DNA of 64,000 bases from contig NZ_JAIFZM010000002.1 in the NCBI RefSeq assembly GCF_022095695.1, positions 332,689 through 396,688 on the forward strand, read 5' to 3'. The position numbers and the translations under genes were made by a program. The notes under the pieces were generated by a model. It worked only from the letters and a program-made list of their open reading frames with translations, was not told the DNA's origin and made no database searches. Each line of letters begins with the position of its first letter. Positions within the stretch are counted from its first letter, which is position 1. Source of the stretch: Oceanobacillus jordanicus (GTDB lineage: Bacteria; Bacillota; Bacilli; Bacillales; Amphibacillaceae). Shown here in pieces: positions 51,033 through 60,114 of this stretch.

Positions 51033-51695
51033 ATGGAAGAACTAAAGGGAGGCTTGGTGGTTTCATGCCAAGCCCTAGAACATGAACCCCTTCATGGGAA
51101 TGGCCACATGGCAGCAATGGCTTTAGCTGCTAAACAAGGTGGTGCAGTAGGCATTAGGGCAAACGGTCCTTCTGATATAAGGCAAATCAAAGAAAAGGTA
51201 GATTTACCAATCATCGGAATATGGAAAAAGGATTATGAAGGCTTTGATGCATTTATCACCCCAACGACCGAGGATGCAAAGAGTGTTGCTGAAGCTGGAG
51301 CAGATATTATAGCAGTTGATGCAACCGAGCAGACGAGACCGCAAAAGCTAGAAGAATTGGTTGAATACATACAGCATGTGCTAGGTAAAAAGGTGATGGC
51401 AGATATCTCAACGCTAAGTGAAGGGAAAAATGCTCACGAATTGGGATGTGACTATATTAGCACAACCTTATCGGGTTATACGTCTTATACCAAAGACAGG
51501 GCACAGCCAGATTTTTCTCTTTTAGAGGAGTTAATTAAAGAGGTTTCCACACCAGTAGTGGCGGAAGGGAATTTCGGTAGCCCTGAACAAGCGAAAAAAG
51601 CTTTGGAAATTGGTGCGGCTTTTGTAGTGGTTGGTGGGGCAATAACACGACCGCAGCTTATAACCAAAAGCTTTGTTGATGGGATGAAAGAATAG
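51033..51695 (+). CDS. nanE: N-acetylmannosamine-6-phosphate 2-epimerase NanE
   Basis: A 220-residue TIM-barrel epimerase: GGLVVSCQALEHEPLHG, GAVGIRANGPSDI, the catalytic Lys in PIIGIWKKDY, ADIIAVDATEQTRP, DISTLSEGKNA, and VVAEGNFGSPEQAKKAL. It converts ManNAc-6-P to GlcNAc-6-P in sialic acid or ManNAc catabolism. No other nan gene (nanA, nanK) is in the window. GAGGAAGAGGGG precedes the ATG. A terminator follows at 51745. Confidence 0.95.
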   Translation: MEELKGGLVVSCQALEHEPLHGNGHMAAMALAAKQGGAVGIRANGPSDIRQIKEKVDLPIIGIWKKDYEGFDAFITPTTEDAKSVAEAGADIIAVDATEQTRPQKLEELVEYIQHVLGKKVMADISTLSEGKNAHELGCDYISTTLSGYTSYTKDRAQPDFSLLEELIKEVSTPVVAEGNFGSPEQAKKALEIGAAFVVVGGAITRPQLITKSFVDGMKE

Positions 51696-51744
51696 GAAAA
51701 AACTTTATTAGGGCTAATGGTTTTAAAGCGTGATCTAATGAAAC

Positions 51745-51774
51745 AAAGGCGATCTTAAATGATCGCCTTTTCTA
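51745..51774 (+). terminator. Terminator of the HAD-nanE unit
   Basis: AAAGGCGATC (51745-51754) and GATCGCCTTT (51761-51770) form a perfect 10-bp stem with a six-base loop, followed by T-rich sequence. Confidence 0.88.
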
Positions 51775-51896
51775 ATCTAAAATTTTACGGCCTGTTTATG
51801 GAATATTATGTTAGCATTGAAGCGTGACTTGTTAAACTAATGCAGCAAGTTAGTGCAATAATTTATTATATTTTTATCAGGGAAAGGAGTGTTAAT

Positions 51897-52298
51897 TTGA
51901 AGAAAATAACAGTTTTTATCCTTCTTTTGTTTTTGTTAGTAGGATGTAGTCAAAGTAATGTTCAGCATAATAAAGACTTAGAGGATTCTATTTATTCTAT
52001 TGTAGATGATAAAAATAAAAGTGAGATAAGTATGAAATCATTGACGACTTTCGATTGGGATAAAGCATTCCTTTTTACACCTTATAGTACACAAGAAGCC
52101 ATAGAAGAAGAATTAGGTACTGACTTCAAAGACCCAAGCAATATCAGTATGAGAGATGATATATACCTATTGGTTTTCCTAGACGGAGATAAAGTAGTTC
52201 AATATGTTGAAATAGAACGCCGAGGCTCTGACTTTTCAATAAGGCAAAAGGGACACCTTACTCCATCCAATGATGTTATAAGTATTGAAAGGCATTAA
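51897..52298 (+). CDS. Small lipoprotein of unknown function
   Basis: TTG at 51897 with AAAGGAGTG upstream starts LKKITVFILLLFLLVGC, a lipoprotein signal. The mature part (about 115 residues) has FDWDKAFLFTPYSTQEAIEE and DIYLLVFLDGDKVVQYVE, resembling small Bacillus lipoproteins that follow the same pattern. The open frame extends upstream to 51840 without a site. No function can be given. Confidence 0.78.
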   Translation: MKKITVFILLLFLLVGCSQSNVQHNKDLEDSIYSIVDDKNKSEISMKSLTTFDWDKAFLFTPYSTQEAIEEELGTDFKDPSNISMRDDIYLLVFLDGDKVVQYVEIERRGSDFSIRQKGHLTPSNDVISIERH

Positions 52299-52319
52299 GA
52301 AGTTTCCTTGTTGGAGTAA

Positions 52320-52358
52320 CAGGTGCTTCTCTTGAGTAAGGATTTGCACCTTTTTTCA
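52320..52358 (+). terminator. Terminator of the small lipoprotein gene
   Basis: AGGTGC (52321-52326) pairs with GCACCT (52346-52351), followed by TTTTTT. Another weak hairpin with a T run lies at about 52392-52432. Confidence 0.7.
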
Positions 52359-52608
52359 TTAACGGTGCAATTTAGTAGCACTTAATTTAGCGGAAAATCG
52401 GCTCCTTAACATGGAGGAGAACGGCTTTTTTGTTTGGATTTTGTTTAAAAATGTAATCTATTTTACCTATACTCCCGATAAACCTCTTTTGCTTTGTATT
52501 ACCAATTTGACTAATCAAAATAATTCCCCTTATGTTGTTTATATACTAGTAGAATAATTGCGAGTAAAAAATGCGGTCCCGTTTTTCTGAAATTTCAAAA
52601 TTAAAAAA

Positions 52609-52635
52609 TGAAACCAATTATTAAATGACGATGTC
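52609..52635 (+). promoter_or_regulatory. Candidate ECF-type autoregulatory promoter
   Basis: TGAAAC (52609-52614) is the usual -35 of ECF sigma promoters; CGATGTC begins 14 bases later (52629), slightly close for a -10. It lies about 30 bases upstream of the sigma gene start, so autoregulation is likely but the -10 is not a clean match. Confidence 0.4.
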
Positions 52636-52662
52636 TAAAGAGTGAAAGAAAGGAGGTACACA

Positions 52663-53235
52663 GTGGGAGAGAAAGATTCGCATGCAATTAACGTAAATGA
52701 AGAAATTAATATCGATTATCAAGATAAAGAAATAGTAATCGAGCAGCTAATGGAACTTTACGCCGAAAAGGTTTTCCTGCTAGCTTTTTCCTTTGTAAAG
52801 GACAGAGGTGTAGCTGAGGACATTTCACAAGAGGTTTTCCTAAAGGCTTATAAGTATCTTGATAGTTTTAGAGGAGAGGCTGCTTTAAAATCCTGGATAT
52901 ATCGCATCACTGTTAATACTTCCAAAGATTTTTTAAAGAAAAATAGCTTGAAGCAACTGATATTAGAGAGTAGCTTCTTTGAAAATTTCAATAGAACCGA
53001 AAGTACTGAAACCTCTTTTCTTAAAGCTGACCGCAATGAACAGCTATTACAAACAATTTTAACATTGCCAATAAAATATCGTGCAGTAATTGTACTCCAT
53101 TACTTTTATGATTTAAAAATTAATGAGCTTTCTTCGGTATTGAATTTAAATACGAATACTGTAAAAACAAGGCTTTCAAGAGGGAGAAACATACTGAGAC
53201 GGAAAATGGAAGCCAAGGAAGGAGAGGTATTTTAG
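52663..53235 (+). CDS. ECF-subfamily RNA polymerase sigma factor
   Basis: About 190 residues with region 2 (LYAEKVFLLAFSFVKDRGVAEDISQEVFLKAY, shown as residues 33-64) and region 4 (LPIKYRAVIVLHYFYDLKI, LNLNTNTVKTRLSRGRNIL). The GTG at 52663 follows AAAGGAGG at ideal distance; the upstream in-frame start at 52642 is inside an AT-rich leader. The stop overlaps the next gene (TAGTG), which encodes a membrane-anchored protein expected to be the anti-sigma factor. Confidence 0.92.
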   Translation: MGEKDSHAINVNEEINIDYQDKEIVIEQLMELYAEKVFLLAFSFVKDRGVAEDISQEVFLKAYKYLDSFRGEAALKSWIYRITVNTSKDFLKKNSLKQLILESSFFENFNRTESTETSFLKADRNEQLLQTILTLPIKYRAVIVLHYFYDLKINELSSVLNLNTNTVKTRLSRGRNILRRKMEAKEGEVF

Positions 53236-54314
53236 TGAAAGATAAGCTTAAAAAGATACATGAACATTACCGTGAAAATTATTACAGTGAAGAAATAGCT
53301 GATCGGATCAAAGATGGTGTTCAGCAGAATATTAAAAATGCGGATAAGATTCAACCTGGGAAAAAGCAGCGACTCAATATAGCAAAGAAACTATTATATG
53401 TTACTGCTGCCTGCATCGTATTATTTGGCCTCTTCGTCGGATCTGCCTTTATATCACCAGTAATGGCGGAAGTAGCCTCCAAAATACCATTTTTAAATAA
53501 GATTTTCGAACAAGAGCCTATTTACGAAAATCTCCTAGAGGAACTTAGGGATAAAGGCTATGATATTGGTGCAGGCGGTTACAGTGTCCGTGATAAAACA
53601 TATTTTGTGGAGGTTAGGGGATCAGAGGAATATTACAACCAAGTAAGGGAAGAAGTTAAAGAAATTACAAAAGATATCATTTCTTCAAGAGGATATAATG
53701 ATTTTACGGTAGAAGTGGATAAAGAGAAAATAATGGAGTCTGATAGTGATCCAGCAAATGATCCTAAATATCGAGAGAGCGAGCTTGTGTTTGATGTATT
53801 AAACGAGGTTGTGCCGAAATTACAGCAAAAAGGCTATAAAATTGAGCCTAATTACAGTGTTGGTTATACTGGTCCAGACGCTAAAGATATTACGGTGGAT
53901 TTGGACATCGAGGATACAGAGAAACGTACGGATGAAATTGAAGGAGCAATTCATGAAGGTATTAAAAAGCAAAATATTGAAAAAGAAGTTACGATACAAT
54001 TTCATCCATTTAATGTTCAAGAAAGGGAAATTGAGAATAAATGGACCAGTGATGTACTGCCAATCATTTGGGAGGGAATGTTAAGTAAAAAAGAGTACAA
54101 AACAAAAGGTGTGGGGTACTCCTATAAGAAAGGCACTATGAACATTTTTATAACAACAACTATAGATAAGTCAGACAACGAAGCATCTGAAATAGCAAAA
54201 AAAATTGAAATAGCCATTCACGAATTCCTACAATCAGATGATTTAAAAGATATCGTGGATGACACTCCTTATAAAGTTGTCGTTCGAGATAAAGATAGTA
54301 AAGATATTAATTAA
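53235..54314 (+). CDS. Probable anti-sigma factor with DUF4030-type extracellular domain
   Basis: A 359-residue single-pass membrane protein. A basic cytoplasmic part (1-50) precedes the membrane helix LLYVTAACIVLFGLFVGSAF and a long extracellular region of repeated alpha-beta units, for example VRDKTYFVEVRGSEEYYNQV and GYSYKKGTMNIFITTTIDKS. The MAEVASKIPFLNKIFEQEP segment is typical of the DUF4179/DUF4030 proteins paired with ECF sigma factors in Bacillus. It starts with GTG in the sigma stop codon. It likely holds the sigma factor at the membrane until an envelope signal arrives. Confidence 0.85.
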   Translation: MKDKLKKIHEHYRENYYSEEIADRIKDGVQQNIKNADKIQPGKKQRLNIAKKLLYVTAACIVLFGLFVGSAFISPVMAEVASKIPFLNKIFEQEPIYENLLEELRDKGYDIGAGGYSVRDKTYFVEVRGSEEYYNQVREEVKEITKDIISSRGYNDFTVEVDKEKIMESDSDPANDPKYRESELVFDVLNEVVPKLQQKGYKIEPNYSVGYTGPDAKDITVDLDIEDTEKRTDEIEGAIHEGIKKQNIEKEVTIQFHPFNVQEREIENKWTSDVLPIIWEGMLSKKEYKTKGVGYSYKKGTMNIFITTTIDKSDNEASEIAKKIEIAIHEFLQSDDLKDIVDDTPYKVVVRDKDSKDIN

Positions 54315-54321
54315 AAAACAA

Positions 54322-54365
54322 GGCGATACTTCCCCCCTGTGAAGTATCGCCAATCTATTATTTTG
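54322..54365 (+). terminator. Terminator of the sigma/anti-sigma operon
   Basis: GGCGATACTTC (54322-54332) and GAAGTATCGCC (54341-54351) form a perfect 11-bp stem, followed by AATCTATTATTTT. Confidence 0.8.
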
Positions 54366-54760
54366 GTAGTTGAAAGGATTGTGTCATCATCCCAAAACTA
54401 TAATTGGTAAGTCAAATGTATCTAATATTAGTTTGTAAGGTCATCGGAAACACTACTTGGATTAACCAGAAAAATTATGTATTGAACGTCTTATAAAAAA
54501 CCAACATTGTAAATAATCATACTTACACTGTTGGGTGCAAGAGTTTAACAAAGAAGCGTCATTTATGGAGATCCTATTTTTGTATTTGAAAAATCATTGG
54601 AATTTTATGTTAGAATTAGTATGTGAACAGATATACTTACATTAACGAAGCAGGTTAGTTGAAGAAGGTAATATTTGGATTAAGATAGATATAAGTAGAA
54701 AAGTTAATAACAAGGGATCATTTTTTGGAGAAAAGTATTTTGGATGTAGATTTTTTTTAA
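54366..54760. other. Intergenic AT-rich DNA
   Basis: No open frame, hairpin or promoter that I can support; it may contain unrecognisable remains of the decayed gene whose end is at 54761-54937. Confidence 0.35.
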
Positions 54761-54937
54761 CAAGTAGTAAAAAAGACTTTGCAAAAAAACAATATTTCCC
54801 CTGAGAAACCTAAATTCGAAATCATCGATAACGTAATGGTTATTAACATTAAAAACTATTTAAAAGGTGGAGTAGACTTAGATTGTTTAATATTTAAACC
54901 TTATTTACGAACAATTGGACCTTTAGAAAAGAGCTGA
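54761..54937 (+). pseudogene. C-terminal remnant of an unrecognised gene
   Basis: A startless open stretch encodes QVVKKTLQKNNISPEKP, FEIIDNVMVINIKNYL and KGGVDLDCLIFKPYLR, ending TGA at 54935. Composition is protein-like, but no start or ribosome binding site exists, and a run of T just upstream (about 54751-54758) marks a likely frameshift. Family unknown. Bases 54938-55168 hold nothing else I recognise. Confidence 0.35.
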
Positions 54938-55168
54938 ACAAACAAGAAGTAGAATTATTGAAACTTCTGCAGAGTGTCAAGGCATGTTATTTTGATTATA
55001 GCAATGAAATGAATACCATTTGGCGATGAATAATTATACTAAGTTTTTACTGAAATATGCAAAGTTAGCAGTGCATTAATTAAGTAATAAGGTTTACTTT
55101 AGTAAAATAAGGTATATTATATTTGTTGAATAGATTCTCTTTAAAGACAAGAAAAGTAGGTGAACAAA

Positions 55169-55318
55169 GTGGGGAAATATCAATTGGATTACAAAGGTCA
55201 GGCAGCTGTGACAAAGTTTCATGAAAAACAGACGCCTGCCAAATTTGATAAAAAGAAGCAACTTGAAAAAATACGTGCGGAGTATTTGAAAAAGAAGCAA
55301 AAACAAACAGATAAATAA
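55169..55318 (+). CDS. Small basic protein of 49 residues
   Basis: Starting at GTG, the product reads GKYQLDYKGQAAVTKFHEKQ, TPAKFDKKKQLEKI and RAEYLKKKQKQTDK. It is highly basic and helical in its second half. GTAGGTGA lies 6 bases upstream, and a perfect terminator follows 9 bases after the stop. The clean start, composition and terminator mark it as a real small gene; I do not know its role, though similar tiny basic proteins are conserved in Bacillaceae. Confidence 0.75.
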   Translation: MGKYQLDYKGQAAVTKFHEKQTPAKFDKKKQLEKIRAEYLKKKQKQTDK

Positions 55319-55326
55319 TATGAATG

Positions 55327-55366
55327 AAAACATAGGAAGAATAAAATCTCCCTATGTTTTTTTATT
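55327..55366 (+). terminator. Terminator of the 49-codon gene
   Basis: AAAACATAGG (55327-55336) and CCTATGTTTT (55351-55360) form a perfect 10-bp stem followed by TTTATT. Confidence 0.88.
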
Positions 55367-55605
55367 CGAAGTTCTTTTTTCAATTGATGATAGAGATTAT
55401 TATTCCATAAATTTCAGATTCGGTGACTTGGCTTAGGTAGCTGAATAAAAAGATAAGTCTCGACCTTTTCAGCAAGATACTTTCTCAACAACCCACACTC
55501 AAAGAAAGTCAGGGGATAAGTGCTTTACATCAATAAGGGAGGTTGTTGAAGCAACCTTGAAGTAACGGTTGCTTTAGTTTAAGAAGAAAATCGTTATCCA
55601 ATAAC
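55367..55605. other. Intergenic region without a gene
   Basis: Only a small GGTTG/CAACC repeat pair (about 55541-55558) stands out. No frame or regulatory site can be supported. Confidence 0.35.
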
Positions 55606-55637
55606 AAAGGAGCTTGTTAATTCAAGCTCCTTCTTTT
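55606..55637. terminator. Terminator-like hairpin downstream of aprX
   Basis: AAGGAGCTTG (55607-55616) and CAAGCTCCTT (55623-55632), perfect, with a six-base loop. T-rich sequence follows weakly on both strands. It lies 130 bases past the end of the minus-strand protease gene. Confidence 0.65.
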
Positions 55638-55765
55638 GAATTATATTGAGACCTTTTTGCGCTTAGTTGTGATTTCCTTCGCGATTTACTATGATATCTA
55701 GCTTAGCGGACCTCATAATGGACCCCGTTACACACCTTTTCATTTCTACCTATGGTTCGTGATAC

Positions 55766-57070
55766 TTATCCTTTTGTATTTGCTGCCTGCGCCGTTTGTT
55801 GTGCATTGTAGTAGTTTTTTGCCATTTCCACTGCGTCTATTGCGTCGATATAGCCCCATAGGTCATCGAACATTGGATGAGAGGTTGCTTTTAAAATGCT
55901 TTTCACGTCATTTGGACTAAGATTCGGATTGGCTTCAAGCATTAATGCCACAACACCTGCACAAATTGGTGTTGCCATAGATGTTCCGGATAACTGAATG
56001 TAGTTTTCGTCGACAATCTGTTCTGGAAGCTGGTACTCTAGTGCAGAGTCAGGAGAGAGAAGAGATATGATGTCTGTACCTGGAGCATAAATATCAGGTT
56101 TCACGAAGGAATCAATGGTCGGTCCTCTGCTAGAGTAATCTGCGATTACATCATCGGATCGTTCAAGTGTATCCTGGTCATAGGCAGATCCGACTGTAAT
56201 GATAAACGGGTCAATTGCAGGGGTACCAATCGTTGTTGGGGCTGGTCCGCTGTTACCAGCAGCTGCACAAACAACAATACCATGATGCCATGCTTGCTGC
56301 GCAGCAATCGTTAATGGGTCGTCCCTAAACGATTCATATGCTGTCGCTCCAAGAGATAAGGAGATGACTTTAATATTAAGTTCATCTTTTTTGTCTATAC
56401 ACCATTCAATCCCTTCAATGATAGTGGACAACCTTCCGCTCCCTTGTTCATCCAAAACCTTCACACTTACAATGGTAGCTTCTGGAGCTGGACCTGAATA
56501 TTGTCCATTGGAGAGTTGACCATTACCAGCAGCATCTCCAGCACAATGTGTTCCATGACCATTATCGTCATAGGTGTCCTCTCGGTCATTAACAAGATCT
56601 TTAAAAGCTACAATTCGATCCTTCAAGTCTTCATGTGGATGCACACCTGTATCAATAACAGCGATGGAAACATTTTTACCCTTTACGCTGTGTTCCTTCC
56701 ACACATTAGTCGCACGAATATGATTACTTGCTATATCGAGATAAGCTGTTACAATTCGATCATGAAAGATACGGTCCACAGCATTATGATCCTTAATTTG
56801 CTTAATCTTCCCAGGTGTTAAATATCCCCTGATTCCATTTACAGTTGTTAATTCTTTTTCTAATTTATTATGGGATTCTTTGTTGCAGGTTTTAAGGAGG
56901 TCATCTTTTGAAACATGTTCGCAATCGGAGTTAAGGTATACAATTACCGGGATTTCTCTATTACCTGTTTCTAATGGATCATCTTTTCGATTTAATTGCA
57001 GTTGCTCCACTAACCCAGGATCCAGCCTTTTTCCAGCTTCTTCAAACCATACTCTTTTACGGTTACTCAT
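55766..57070 (-). CDS. aprX: Subtilisin-family serine protease AprX
   Basis: A 434-residue S8 peptidase without a signal peptide. The triad is Asp140 in AVIDTGVHP, His172 in NGHGTHCAG and Ser364 in SGTSMATP; the oxyanion Asn is at 273 (AAGNSGP). The first 120 residues are a prodomain-like region (VIVYLNSDC, VNGIRGYLTPGKIKQI). Length and layout match the intracellular protease AprX of B. subtilis. GAGGAGGAG precedes the ATG. Monocistronic. Confidence 0.93.
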   Translation of the reverse strand: MSNRKRVWFEEAGKRLDPGLVEQLQLNRKDDPLETGNREIPVIVYLNSDCEHVSKDDLLKTCNKESHNKLEKELTTVNGIRGYLTPGKIKQIKDHNAVDRIFHDRIVTAYLDIASNHIRATNVWKEHSVKGKNVSIAVIDTGVHPHEDLKDRIVAFKDLVNDREDTYDDNGHGTHCAGDAAGNGQLSNGQYSGPAPEATIVSVKVLDEQGSGRLSTIIEGIEWCIDKKDELNIKVISLSLGATAYESFRDDPLTIAAQQAWHHGIVVCAAAGNSGPAPTTIGTPAIDPFIITVGSAYDQDTLERSDDVIADYSSRGPTIDSFVKPDIYAPGTDIISLLSPDSALEYQLPEQIVDENYIQLSGTSMATPICAGVVALMLEANPNLSPNDVKSILKATSHPMFDDLWGYIDAIDAVEMAKNYYNAQQTAQAANTKG

Positions 57071-57473
57071 CGTTTCTCCTCCTCTTATTTATTCTTTTTA
57101 AATCTAAATGAATGTAAAAAACATCCAACTACTATAAATTTAACAATCTATTCGAAATAGGACAATCCGCCAACATATCTATTTTTAGAAAATATAGACT
57201 ATTTATATGACCTATTATAGCGGGTACAGGGAACTAATTAGTTCCAATTCATTATTACACTCCATAATTCTATCAGTTGGAAGCATGACTTTTTCATATA
57301 AATCTCCCCCTTTGTAATAACCTTTTTATTCACTTTACTGCTATGAATGTCCAAACATAGACCACAACATAGAAATATAGTATTGCGAATATGTACTTCC
57401 CATTTTGCAACGGGTATAGTACGATTTTAATGTAGAAAATAATATGAAACTATACATAGAAAGAAGGCATACG
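57071..57473. other. Divergent intergenic region
   Basis: AT-rich DNA between aprX and a lipoprotein gene. It contains the 16-base palindrome GGAACTAATTAGTTCC (57230-57245), which could be an operator, but no gene. Promoters for both neighbours should be here. Confidence 0.4.
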
Positions 57474-57932
57474 ATGAAAAAAGTCTTACTAATTATGATA
57501 GCGCTTCCTGTATTGCTGATAGGATGTTCCAATAGCGGACCTACCGTTAAAGATACACCGGCAGAGGATTTAAGTGAGAATGCCAGCGAAGTAAAGCAAG
57601 TGTTAGAAAAAAATCTTCAAGCTACGCAGGAAGAGGACATGGATGCCTATTTAGCTACACTTGTGGAAAGTGGCAGGGAAAGCACAAAGAATGAGATCGC
57701 AGGTTTCTTTGAAGACTATGATATTGAGTACGAATTGTTAGGCTTTGAGATTTTGGAAGAGGAAGATGAGCGTATTGTCGTAGAAGCTGAACAACGAGCA
57801 ACTGCTACATATGTCGCAGAAGGGCTTTCCTATCGTGACCATATAGCAAGGTCTGAACAAACCTTTGTGAGAGAAGAGAGCGAGTGGCGAATAGCTGAGT
57901 CAGAGATTACGAATACCGATATAATAAAGTAG
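57474..57932 (+). CDS. Lipoprotein with NTF2-like domain
   Basis: Lipoprotein signal MKKVLLIMIALPVLLIGC (lipobox LIGC). The mature part begins with an acidic linker, then an NTF2/SnoaL-like alpha-beta fold from about residue 40: VLEKNLQATQEEDMDAYLAT, YDIEYELLGFEILEEEDER, and SYRDHIARSEQTFVREESEW. Such domains are found on many Bacillus lipoproteins with unknown ligands. GAAAGAAGG precedes the ATG at 57474; the open frame begins earlier without a site. Confidence 0.8.
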   Translation: MKKVLLIMIALPVLLIGCSNSGPTVKDTPAEDLSENASEVKQVLEKNLQATQEEDMDAYLATLVESGRESTKNEIAGFFEDYDIEYELLGFEILEEEDERIVVEAEQRATATYVAEGLSYRDHIARSEQTFVREESEWRIAESEITNTDIIK

Positions 57933-57988
57933 AAAGCTTATACATAAATTTGTCTTAGAATATTTAAACCTTGTGTGGAGGTGCTTGC

Positions 57989-58273
57989 GTGTCAGGCAAA
58001 GGTGTTGCATATGCTATTTTCAGTGATAGATACTCTAGTCTTAAATTAACTTTAGCGCTTCTTTAACAAGTATTGCTGTTCACGATATTCTGGGACATAC
58101 AAAGCAAATTCGATCCGGTTGGTTTATCCATAATGGTTATTTCAACTATCGTTATGATGTATAGGTTTTTAAAAATAATGGTTTATCCTGATGTAAATAA
58201 AAAGAGAGAAAAGCTTCACTTATTGGGGACGTTTGTTATTTTCGCGATGTCCATCTATATAGCAACCTTTTAG
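57989..58273 (+). pseudogene. Small membrane protein gene interrupted by an in-frame TAA
   Basis: A GTG at 57989 with GGAGGTG upstream opens 25 codons ending LKLTLALL, then TAA at 58064-58066. The same frame continues immediately with VLLFTIFWDIQSKFDPVGLS, a second helix, VYPDVNKKREKLHLLG and a third helix, ending at 58273. There is no ribosome binding site for the second part. A single nonsense change would explain this; the intact product would be 94 residues. It precedes the DUF1648 gene by 19 bases. Sequencing error cannot be excluded. Confidence 0.65.
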
Positions 58274-58292
58274 ACAAAAAGGAGGATGAGAG

Positions 58293-58799
58293 ATGTCAGG
58301 ATCTTGGAATAGACCAAAAATAAACATACCTAAAACGAAAATGGAGTGGGGTTCAGACATTATTGGCTACCTCTCCTTTTTAGGCTCGGTTGTCTTTTTA
58401 ATCTTTAGTTGGGGAATGCTTCCAGAAGAAGTCCCGGCACATTATAATGCTTCTGGAGAGGTTGATAGGTGGGGTTCCAAATTAGAATTACTCATTCTAC
58501 CTATTGTCGGGATGTTTACTGCATTTTTAATGCAGGTGTTTGAAAAATTCCCAGAAACGCATAATTATCCGCAACGAATAAATGAAGAAAATGCAGCCGA
58601 ATTTTATTTAAATAGCCGAAAAATGGTAAATTTATTAAAGAATATTTGCTTCATCATCTTTGCTGTCATTTTAGTCCAATCCATAACAGTAGCACTCGGA
58701 TGGAGTAACGGATTTGGAGCATGGGTTTTACCCGTAATCATAAGTAGCTCATTTATCCCTATTGTGTTAGGTCTGTTGAAGCAACGTAAAATTAAATAG
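58293..58799 (+). CDS. DUF1648-domain membrane protein
   Basis: A 168-residue protein with four to five membrane segments. The DUF1648 signature is LPEEVPAHYNASGEVDRWGS after the first helix, as in SdpI-like immunity proteins and many small Bacillus membrane proteins. AAAAGGAGG precedes the ATG. It is probably cotranscribed with the interrupted gene upstream. Function unknown; protection against a toxin is one possibility by family. Confidence 0.85.
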   Translation: MSGSWNRPKINIPKTKMEWGSDIIGYLSFLGSVVFLIFSWGMLPEEVPAHYNASGEVDRWGSKLELLILPIVGMFTAFLMQVFEKFPETHNYPQRINEENAAEFYLNSRKMVNLLKNICFIIFAVILVQSITVALGWSNGFGAWVLPVIISSSFIPIVLGLLKQRKIK

Positions 58800-59084
58800 A
58801 GGGGTACAACGTGATGATTATATTTCTAAATAAAGAAATTGATTGGCCCCTCAACCTCCTTTAATCTGTTTCTGATTCCGCAAAGGTCTTTCCCCAGCAA
58901 TACTGTTTTCCCATCCTTTATGACTCTCTGCGTTTGCTAACCTTTCCAGTCTTTGGACAAAAAACTCCCTATGAAACCGCTGTTTAACGCTACTTCACAT
59001 ACTCCTTTTGTAAGGTCTACATAGTAATAAAAAATGACATATTTACAGTTTGTAAAGATCTAATAGATAATAATAAGGAAATTA

Positions 59085-59098
59085 TGATAGCGTTTGCA
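59085..59098 (+). promoter_or_regulatory. cre-like site upstream of the ROK glucokinase gene
   Basis: TGATAGCGTTTGCA matches TGNAANCGNWWNCA with one mismatch (position 4). It lies 41 bases before the start codon; the promoter itself is unclear (TTTACA at 59042 is a possible -35). The rest of 58800-59138 holds no gene. Confidence 0.5.
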
Positions 59099-59138
59099 AA
59101 AAACTTACTTATTCTCAACTAGAAAGAGGAGCAGAAAG

Positions 59139-60083
59139 ATGAACTATTCGATCGGGATTGATATTGGAGGAACGAAAGTAGCGCTTGCTATTGTGGATGA
59201 AAATGGGAATGTGAGGGAGCAAACTATTATTCCTACTGATCTCACCATAGCTCCAAAAGCAATGATTGCAGAAATTATTCAGGAAACACATGCATTGATT
59301 GAAAAATCCTCGCTCACAGAGGAAGAAATAATCGGAATTGGCATAGGTGCACCAGGGCCACTTGATAATCAAAACGGCATGATTACCTGTCCCCCAAATT
59401 TAAAAACGTGGGTGGATGTTCCGGTTCAAAAGTGGATCCAGCAAGCTTTTCCTTATCCGGTTCGGTTGGAGAATGATGCAAATGCTGCGGCGCTTGCGGA
59501 AAAATGGATTGGGGCTGGTCAGGAAAATGAGAATTTTATCTACATAACAGTCAGTACAGGGATCGGTGCCGGGATTGTGGCAGATGGTAGATTGCTTAAT
59601 GGCCAAAAAGGCAACGCGGGAGATATTGGGCATACCGTAGTCGACCCATCATTCGGGCCATGTTCCTGTGGACAATCTGGTTGTCTTGAATCAATTGCTT
59701 CTGGCACGGCGATCGCAAGAAGAGGGTCAGCAATTATGGGAGAGGATCTGACTACAGAAGAAGTATTTGCTCTCTATGAAAAAGGGCATCAAGAAATTAC
59801 CGGTTTGATTGAGCGTGTTTTCCGTGTCTTAGGCGTTGCCTGTGTTAGCATGATCAACACCTTCGATACGGAGAAAATCATTATCGGTGGCGGCGTCTCC
59901 AAAGTAGGGGATGCATTGTTTCAATCTGTCCAAGCATATGTGGGGCAGTTTGCACTTAATCCAACGGGGCGCCAAACGGAAATTGTACCAGCCAAATTAG
60001 AACAAAGTGCTGGTGTTGTTGGTGCAGCGGCATTATGTTTCATTACAAATGATGATGCGACGAGTAGTTTAGTAGAAAAATAA
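59139..60083 (+). CDS. ROK-family glucokinase
   Basis: A 314-residue ROK kinase: IGIDIGGTKVALAIV, GAPGPLDNQNG, ENDANAAALAEKWIGAG with the catalytic Asp, STGIGAGIVADGRLLNG, GDIGHTVVDP, the zinc motif CSCGQSGCLE and IIIGGGVSK. Unlike the ROK at 43011 it keeps the Cys motif and is of glucokinase type. AGAGGAG precedes the ATG at 59139. It is followed 31 bases later by a large glycosidase gene, so it likely phosphorylates the released sugar. Confidence 0.93.
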   Translation: MNYSIGIDIGGTKVALAIVDENGNVREQTIIPTDLTIAPKAMIAEIIQETHALIEKSSLTEEEIIGIGIGAPGPLDNQNGMITCPPNLKTWVDVPVQKWIQQAFPYPVRLENDANAAALAEKWIGAGQENENFIYITVSTGIGAGIVADGRLLNGQKGNAGDIGHTVVDPSFGPCSCGQSGCLESIASGTAIARRGSAIMGEDLTTEEVFALYEKGHQEITGLIERVFRVLGVACVSMINTFDTEKIIIGGGVSKVGDALFQSVQAYVGQFALNPTGRQTEIVPAKLEQSAGVVGAAALCFITNDDATSSLVEK

Positions 60084-60114
60084 AATTCACCAACTAATAT
60101 TGGAGGTAACAAAT

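Noticed and set aside
55094..55333. 79-codon minus-strand open frame
   Set aside because: It is antisense to the well-supported 49-codon gene with its own start site and terminator.
57230..57245. Palindrome GGAACTAATTAGTTCC as a defined operator
   Set aside because: It is only 16 bases, AT-rich in the middle, and distant from both start codons; nothing else supports it.
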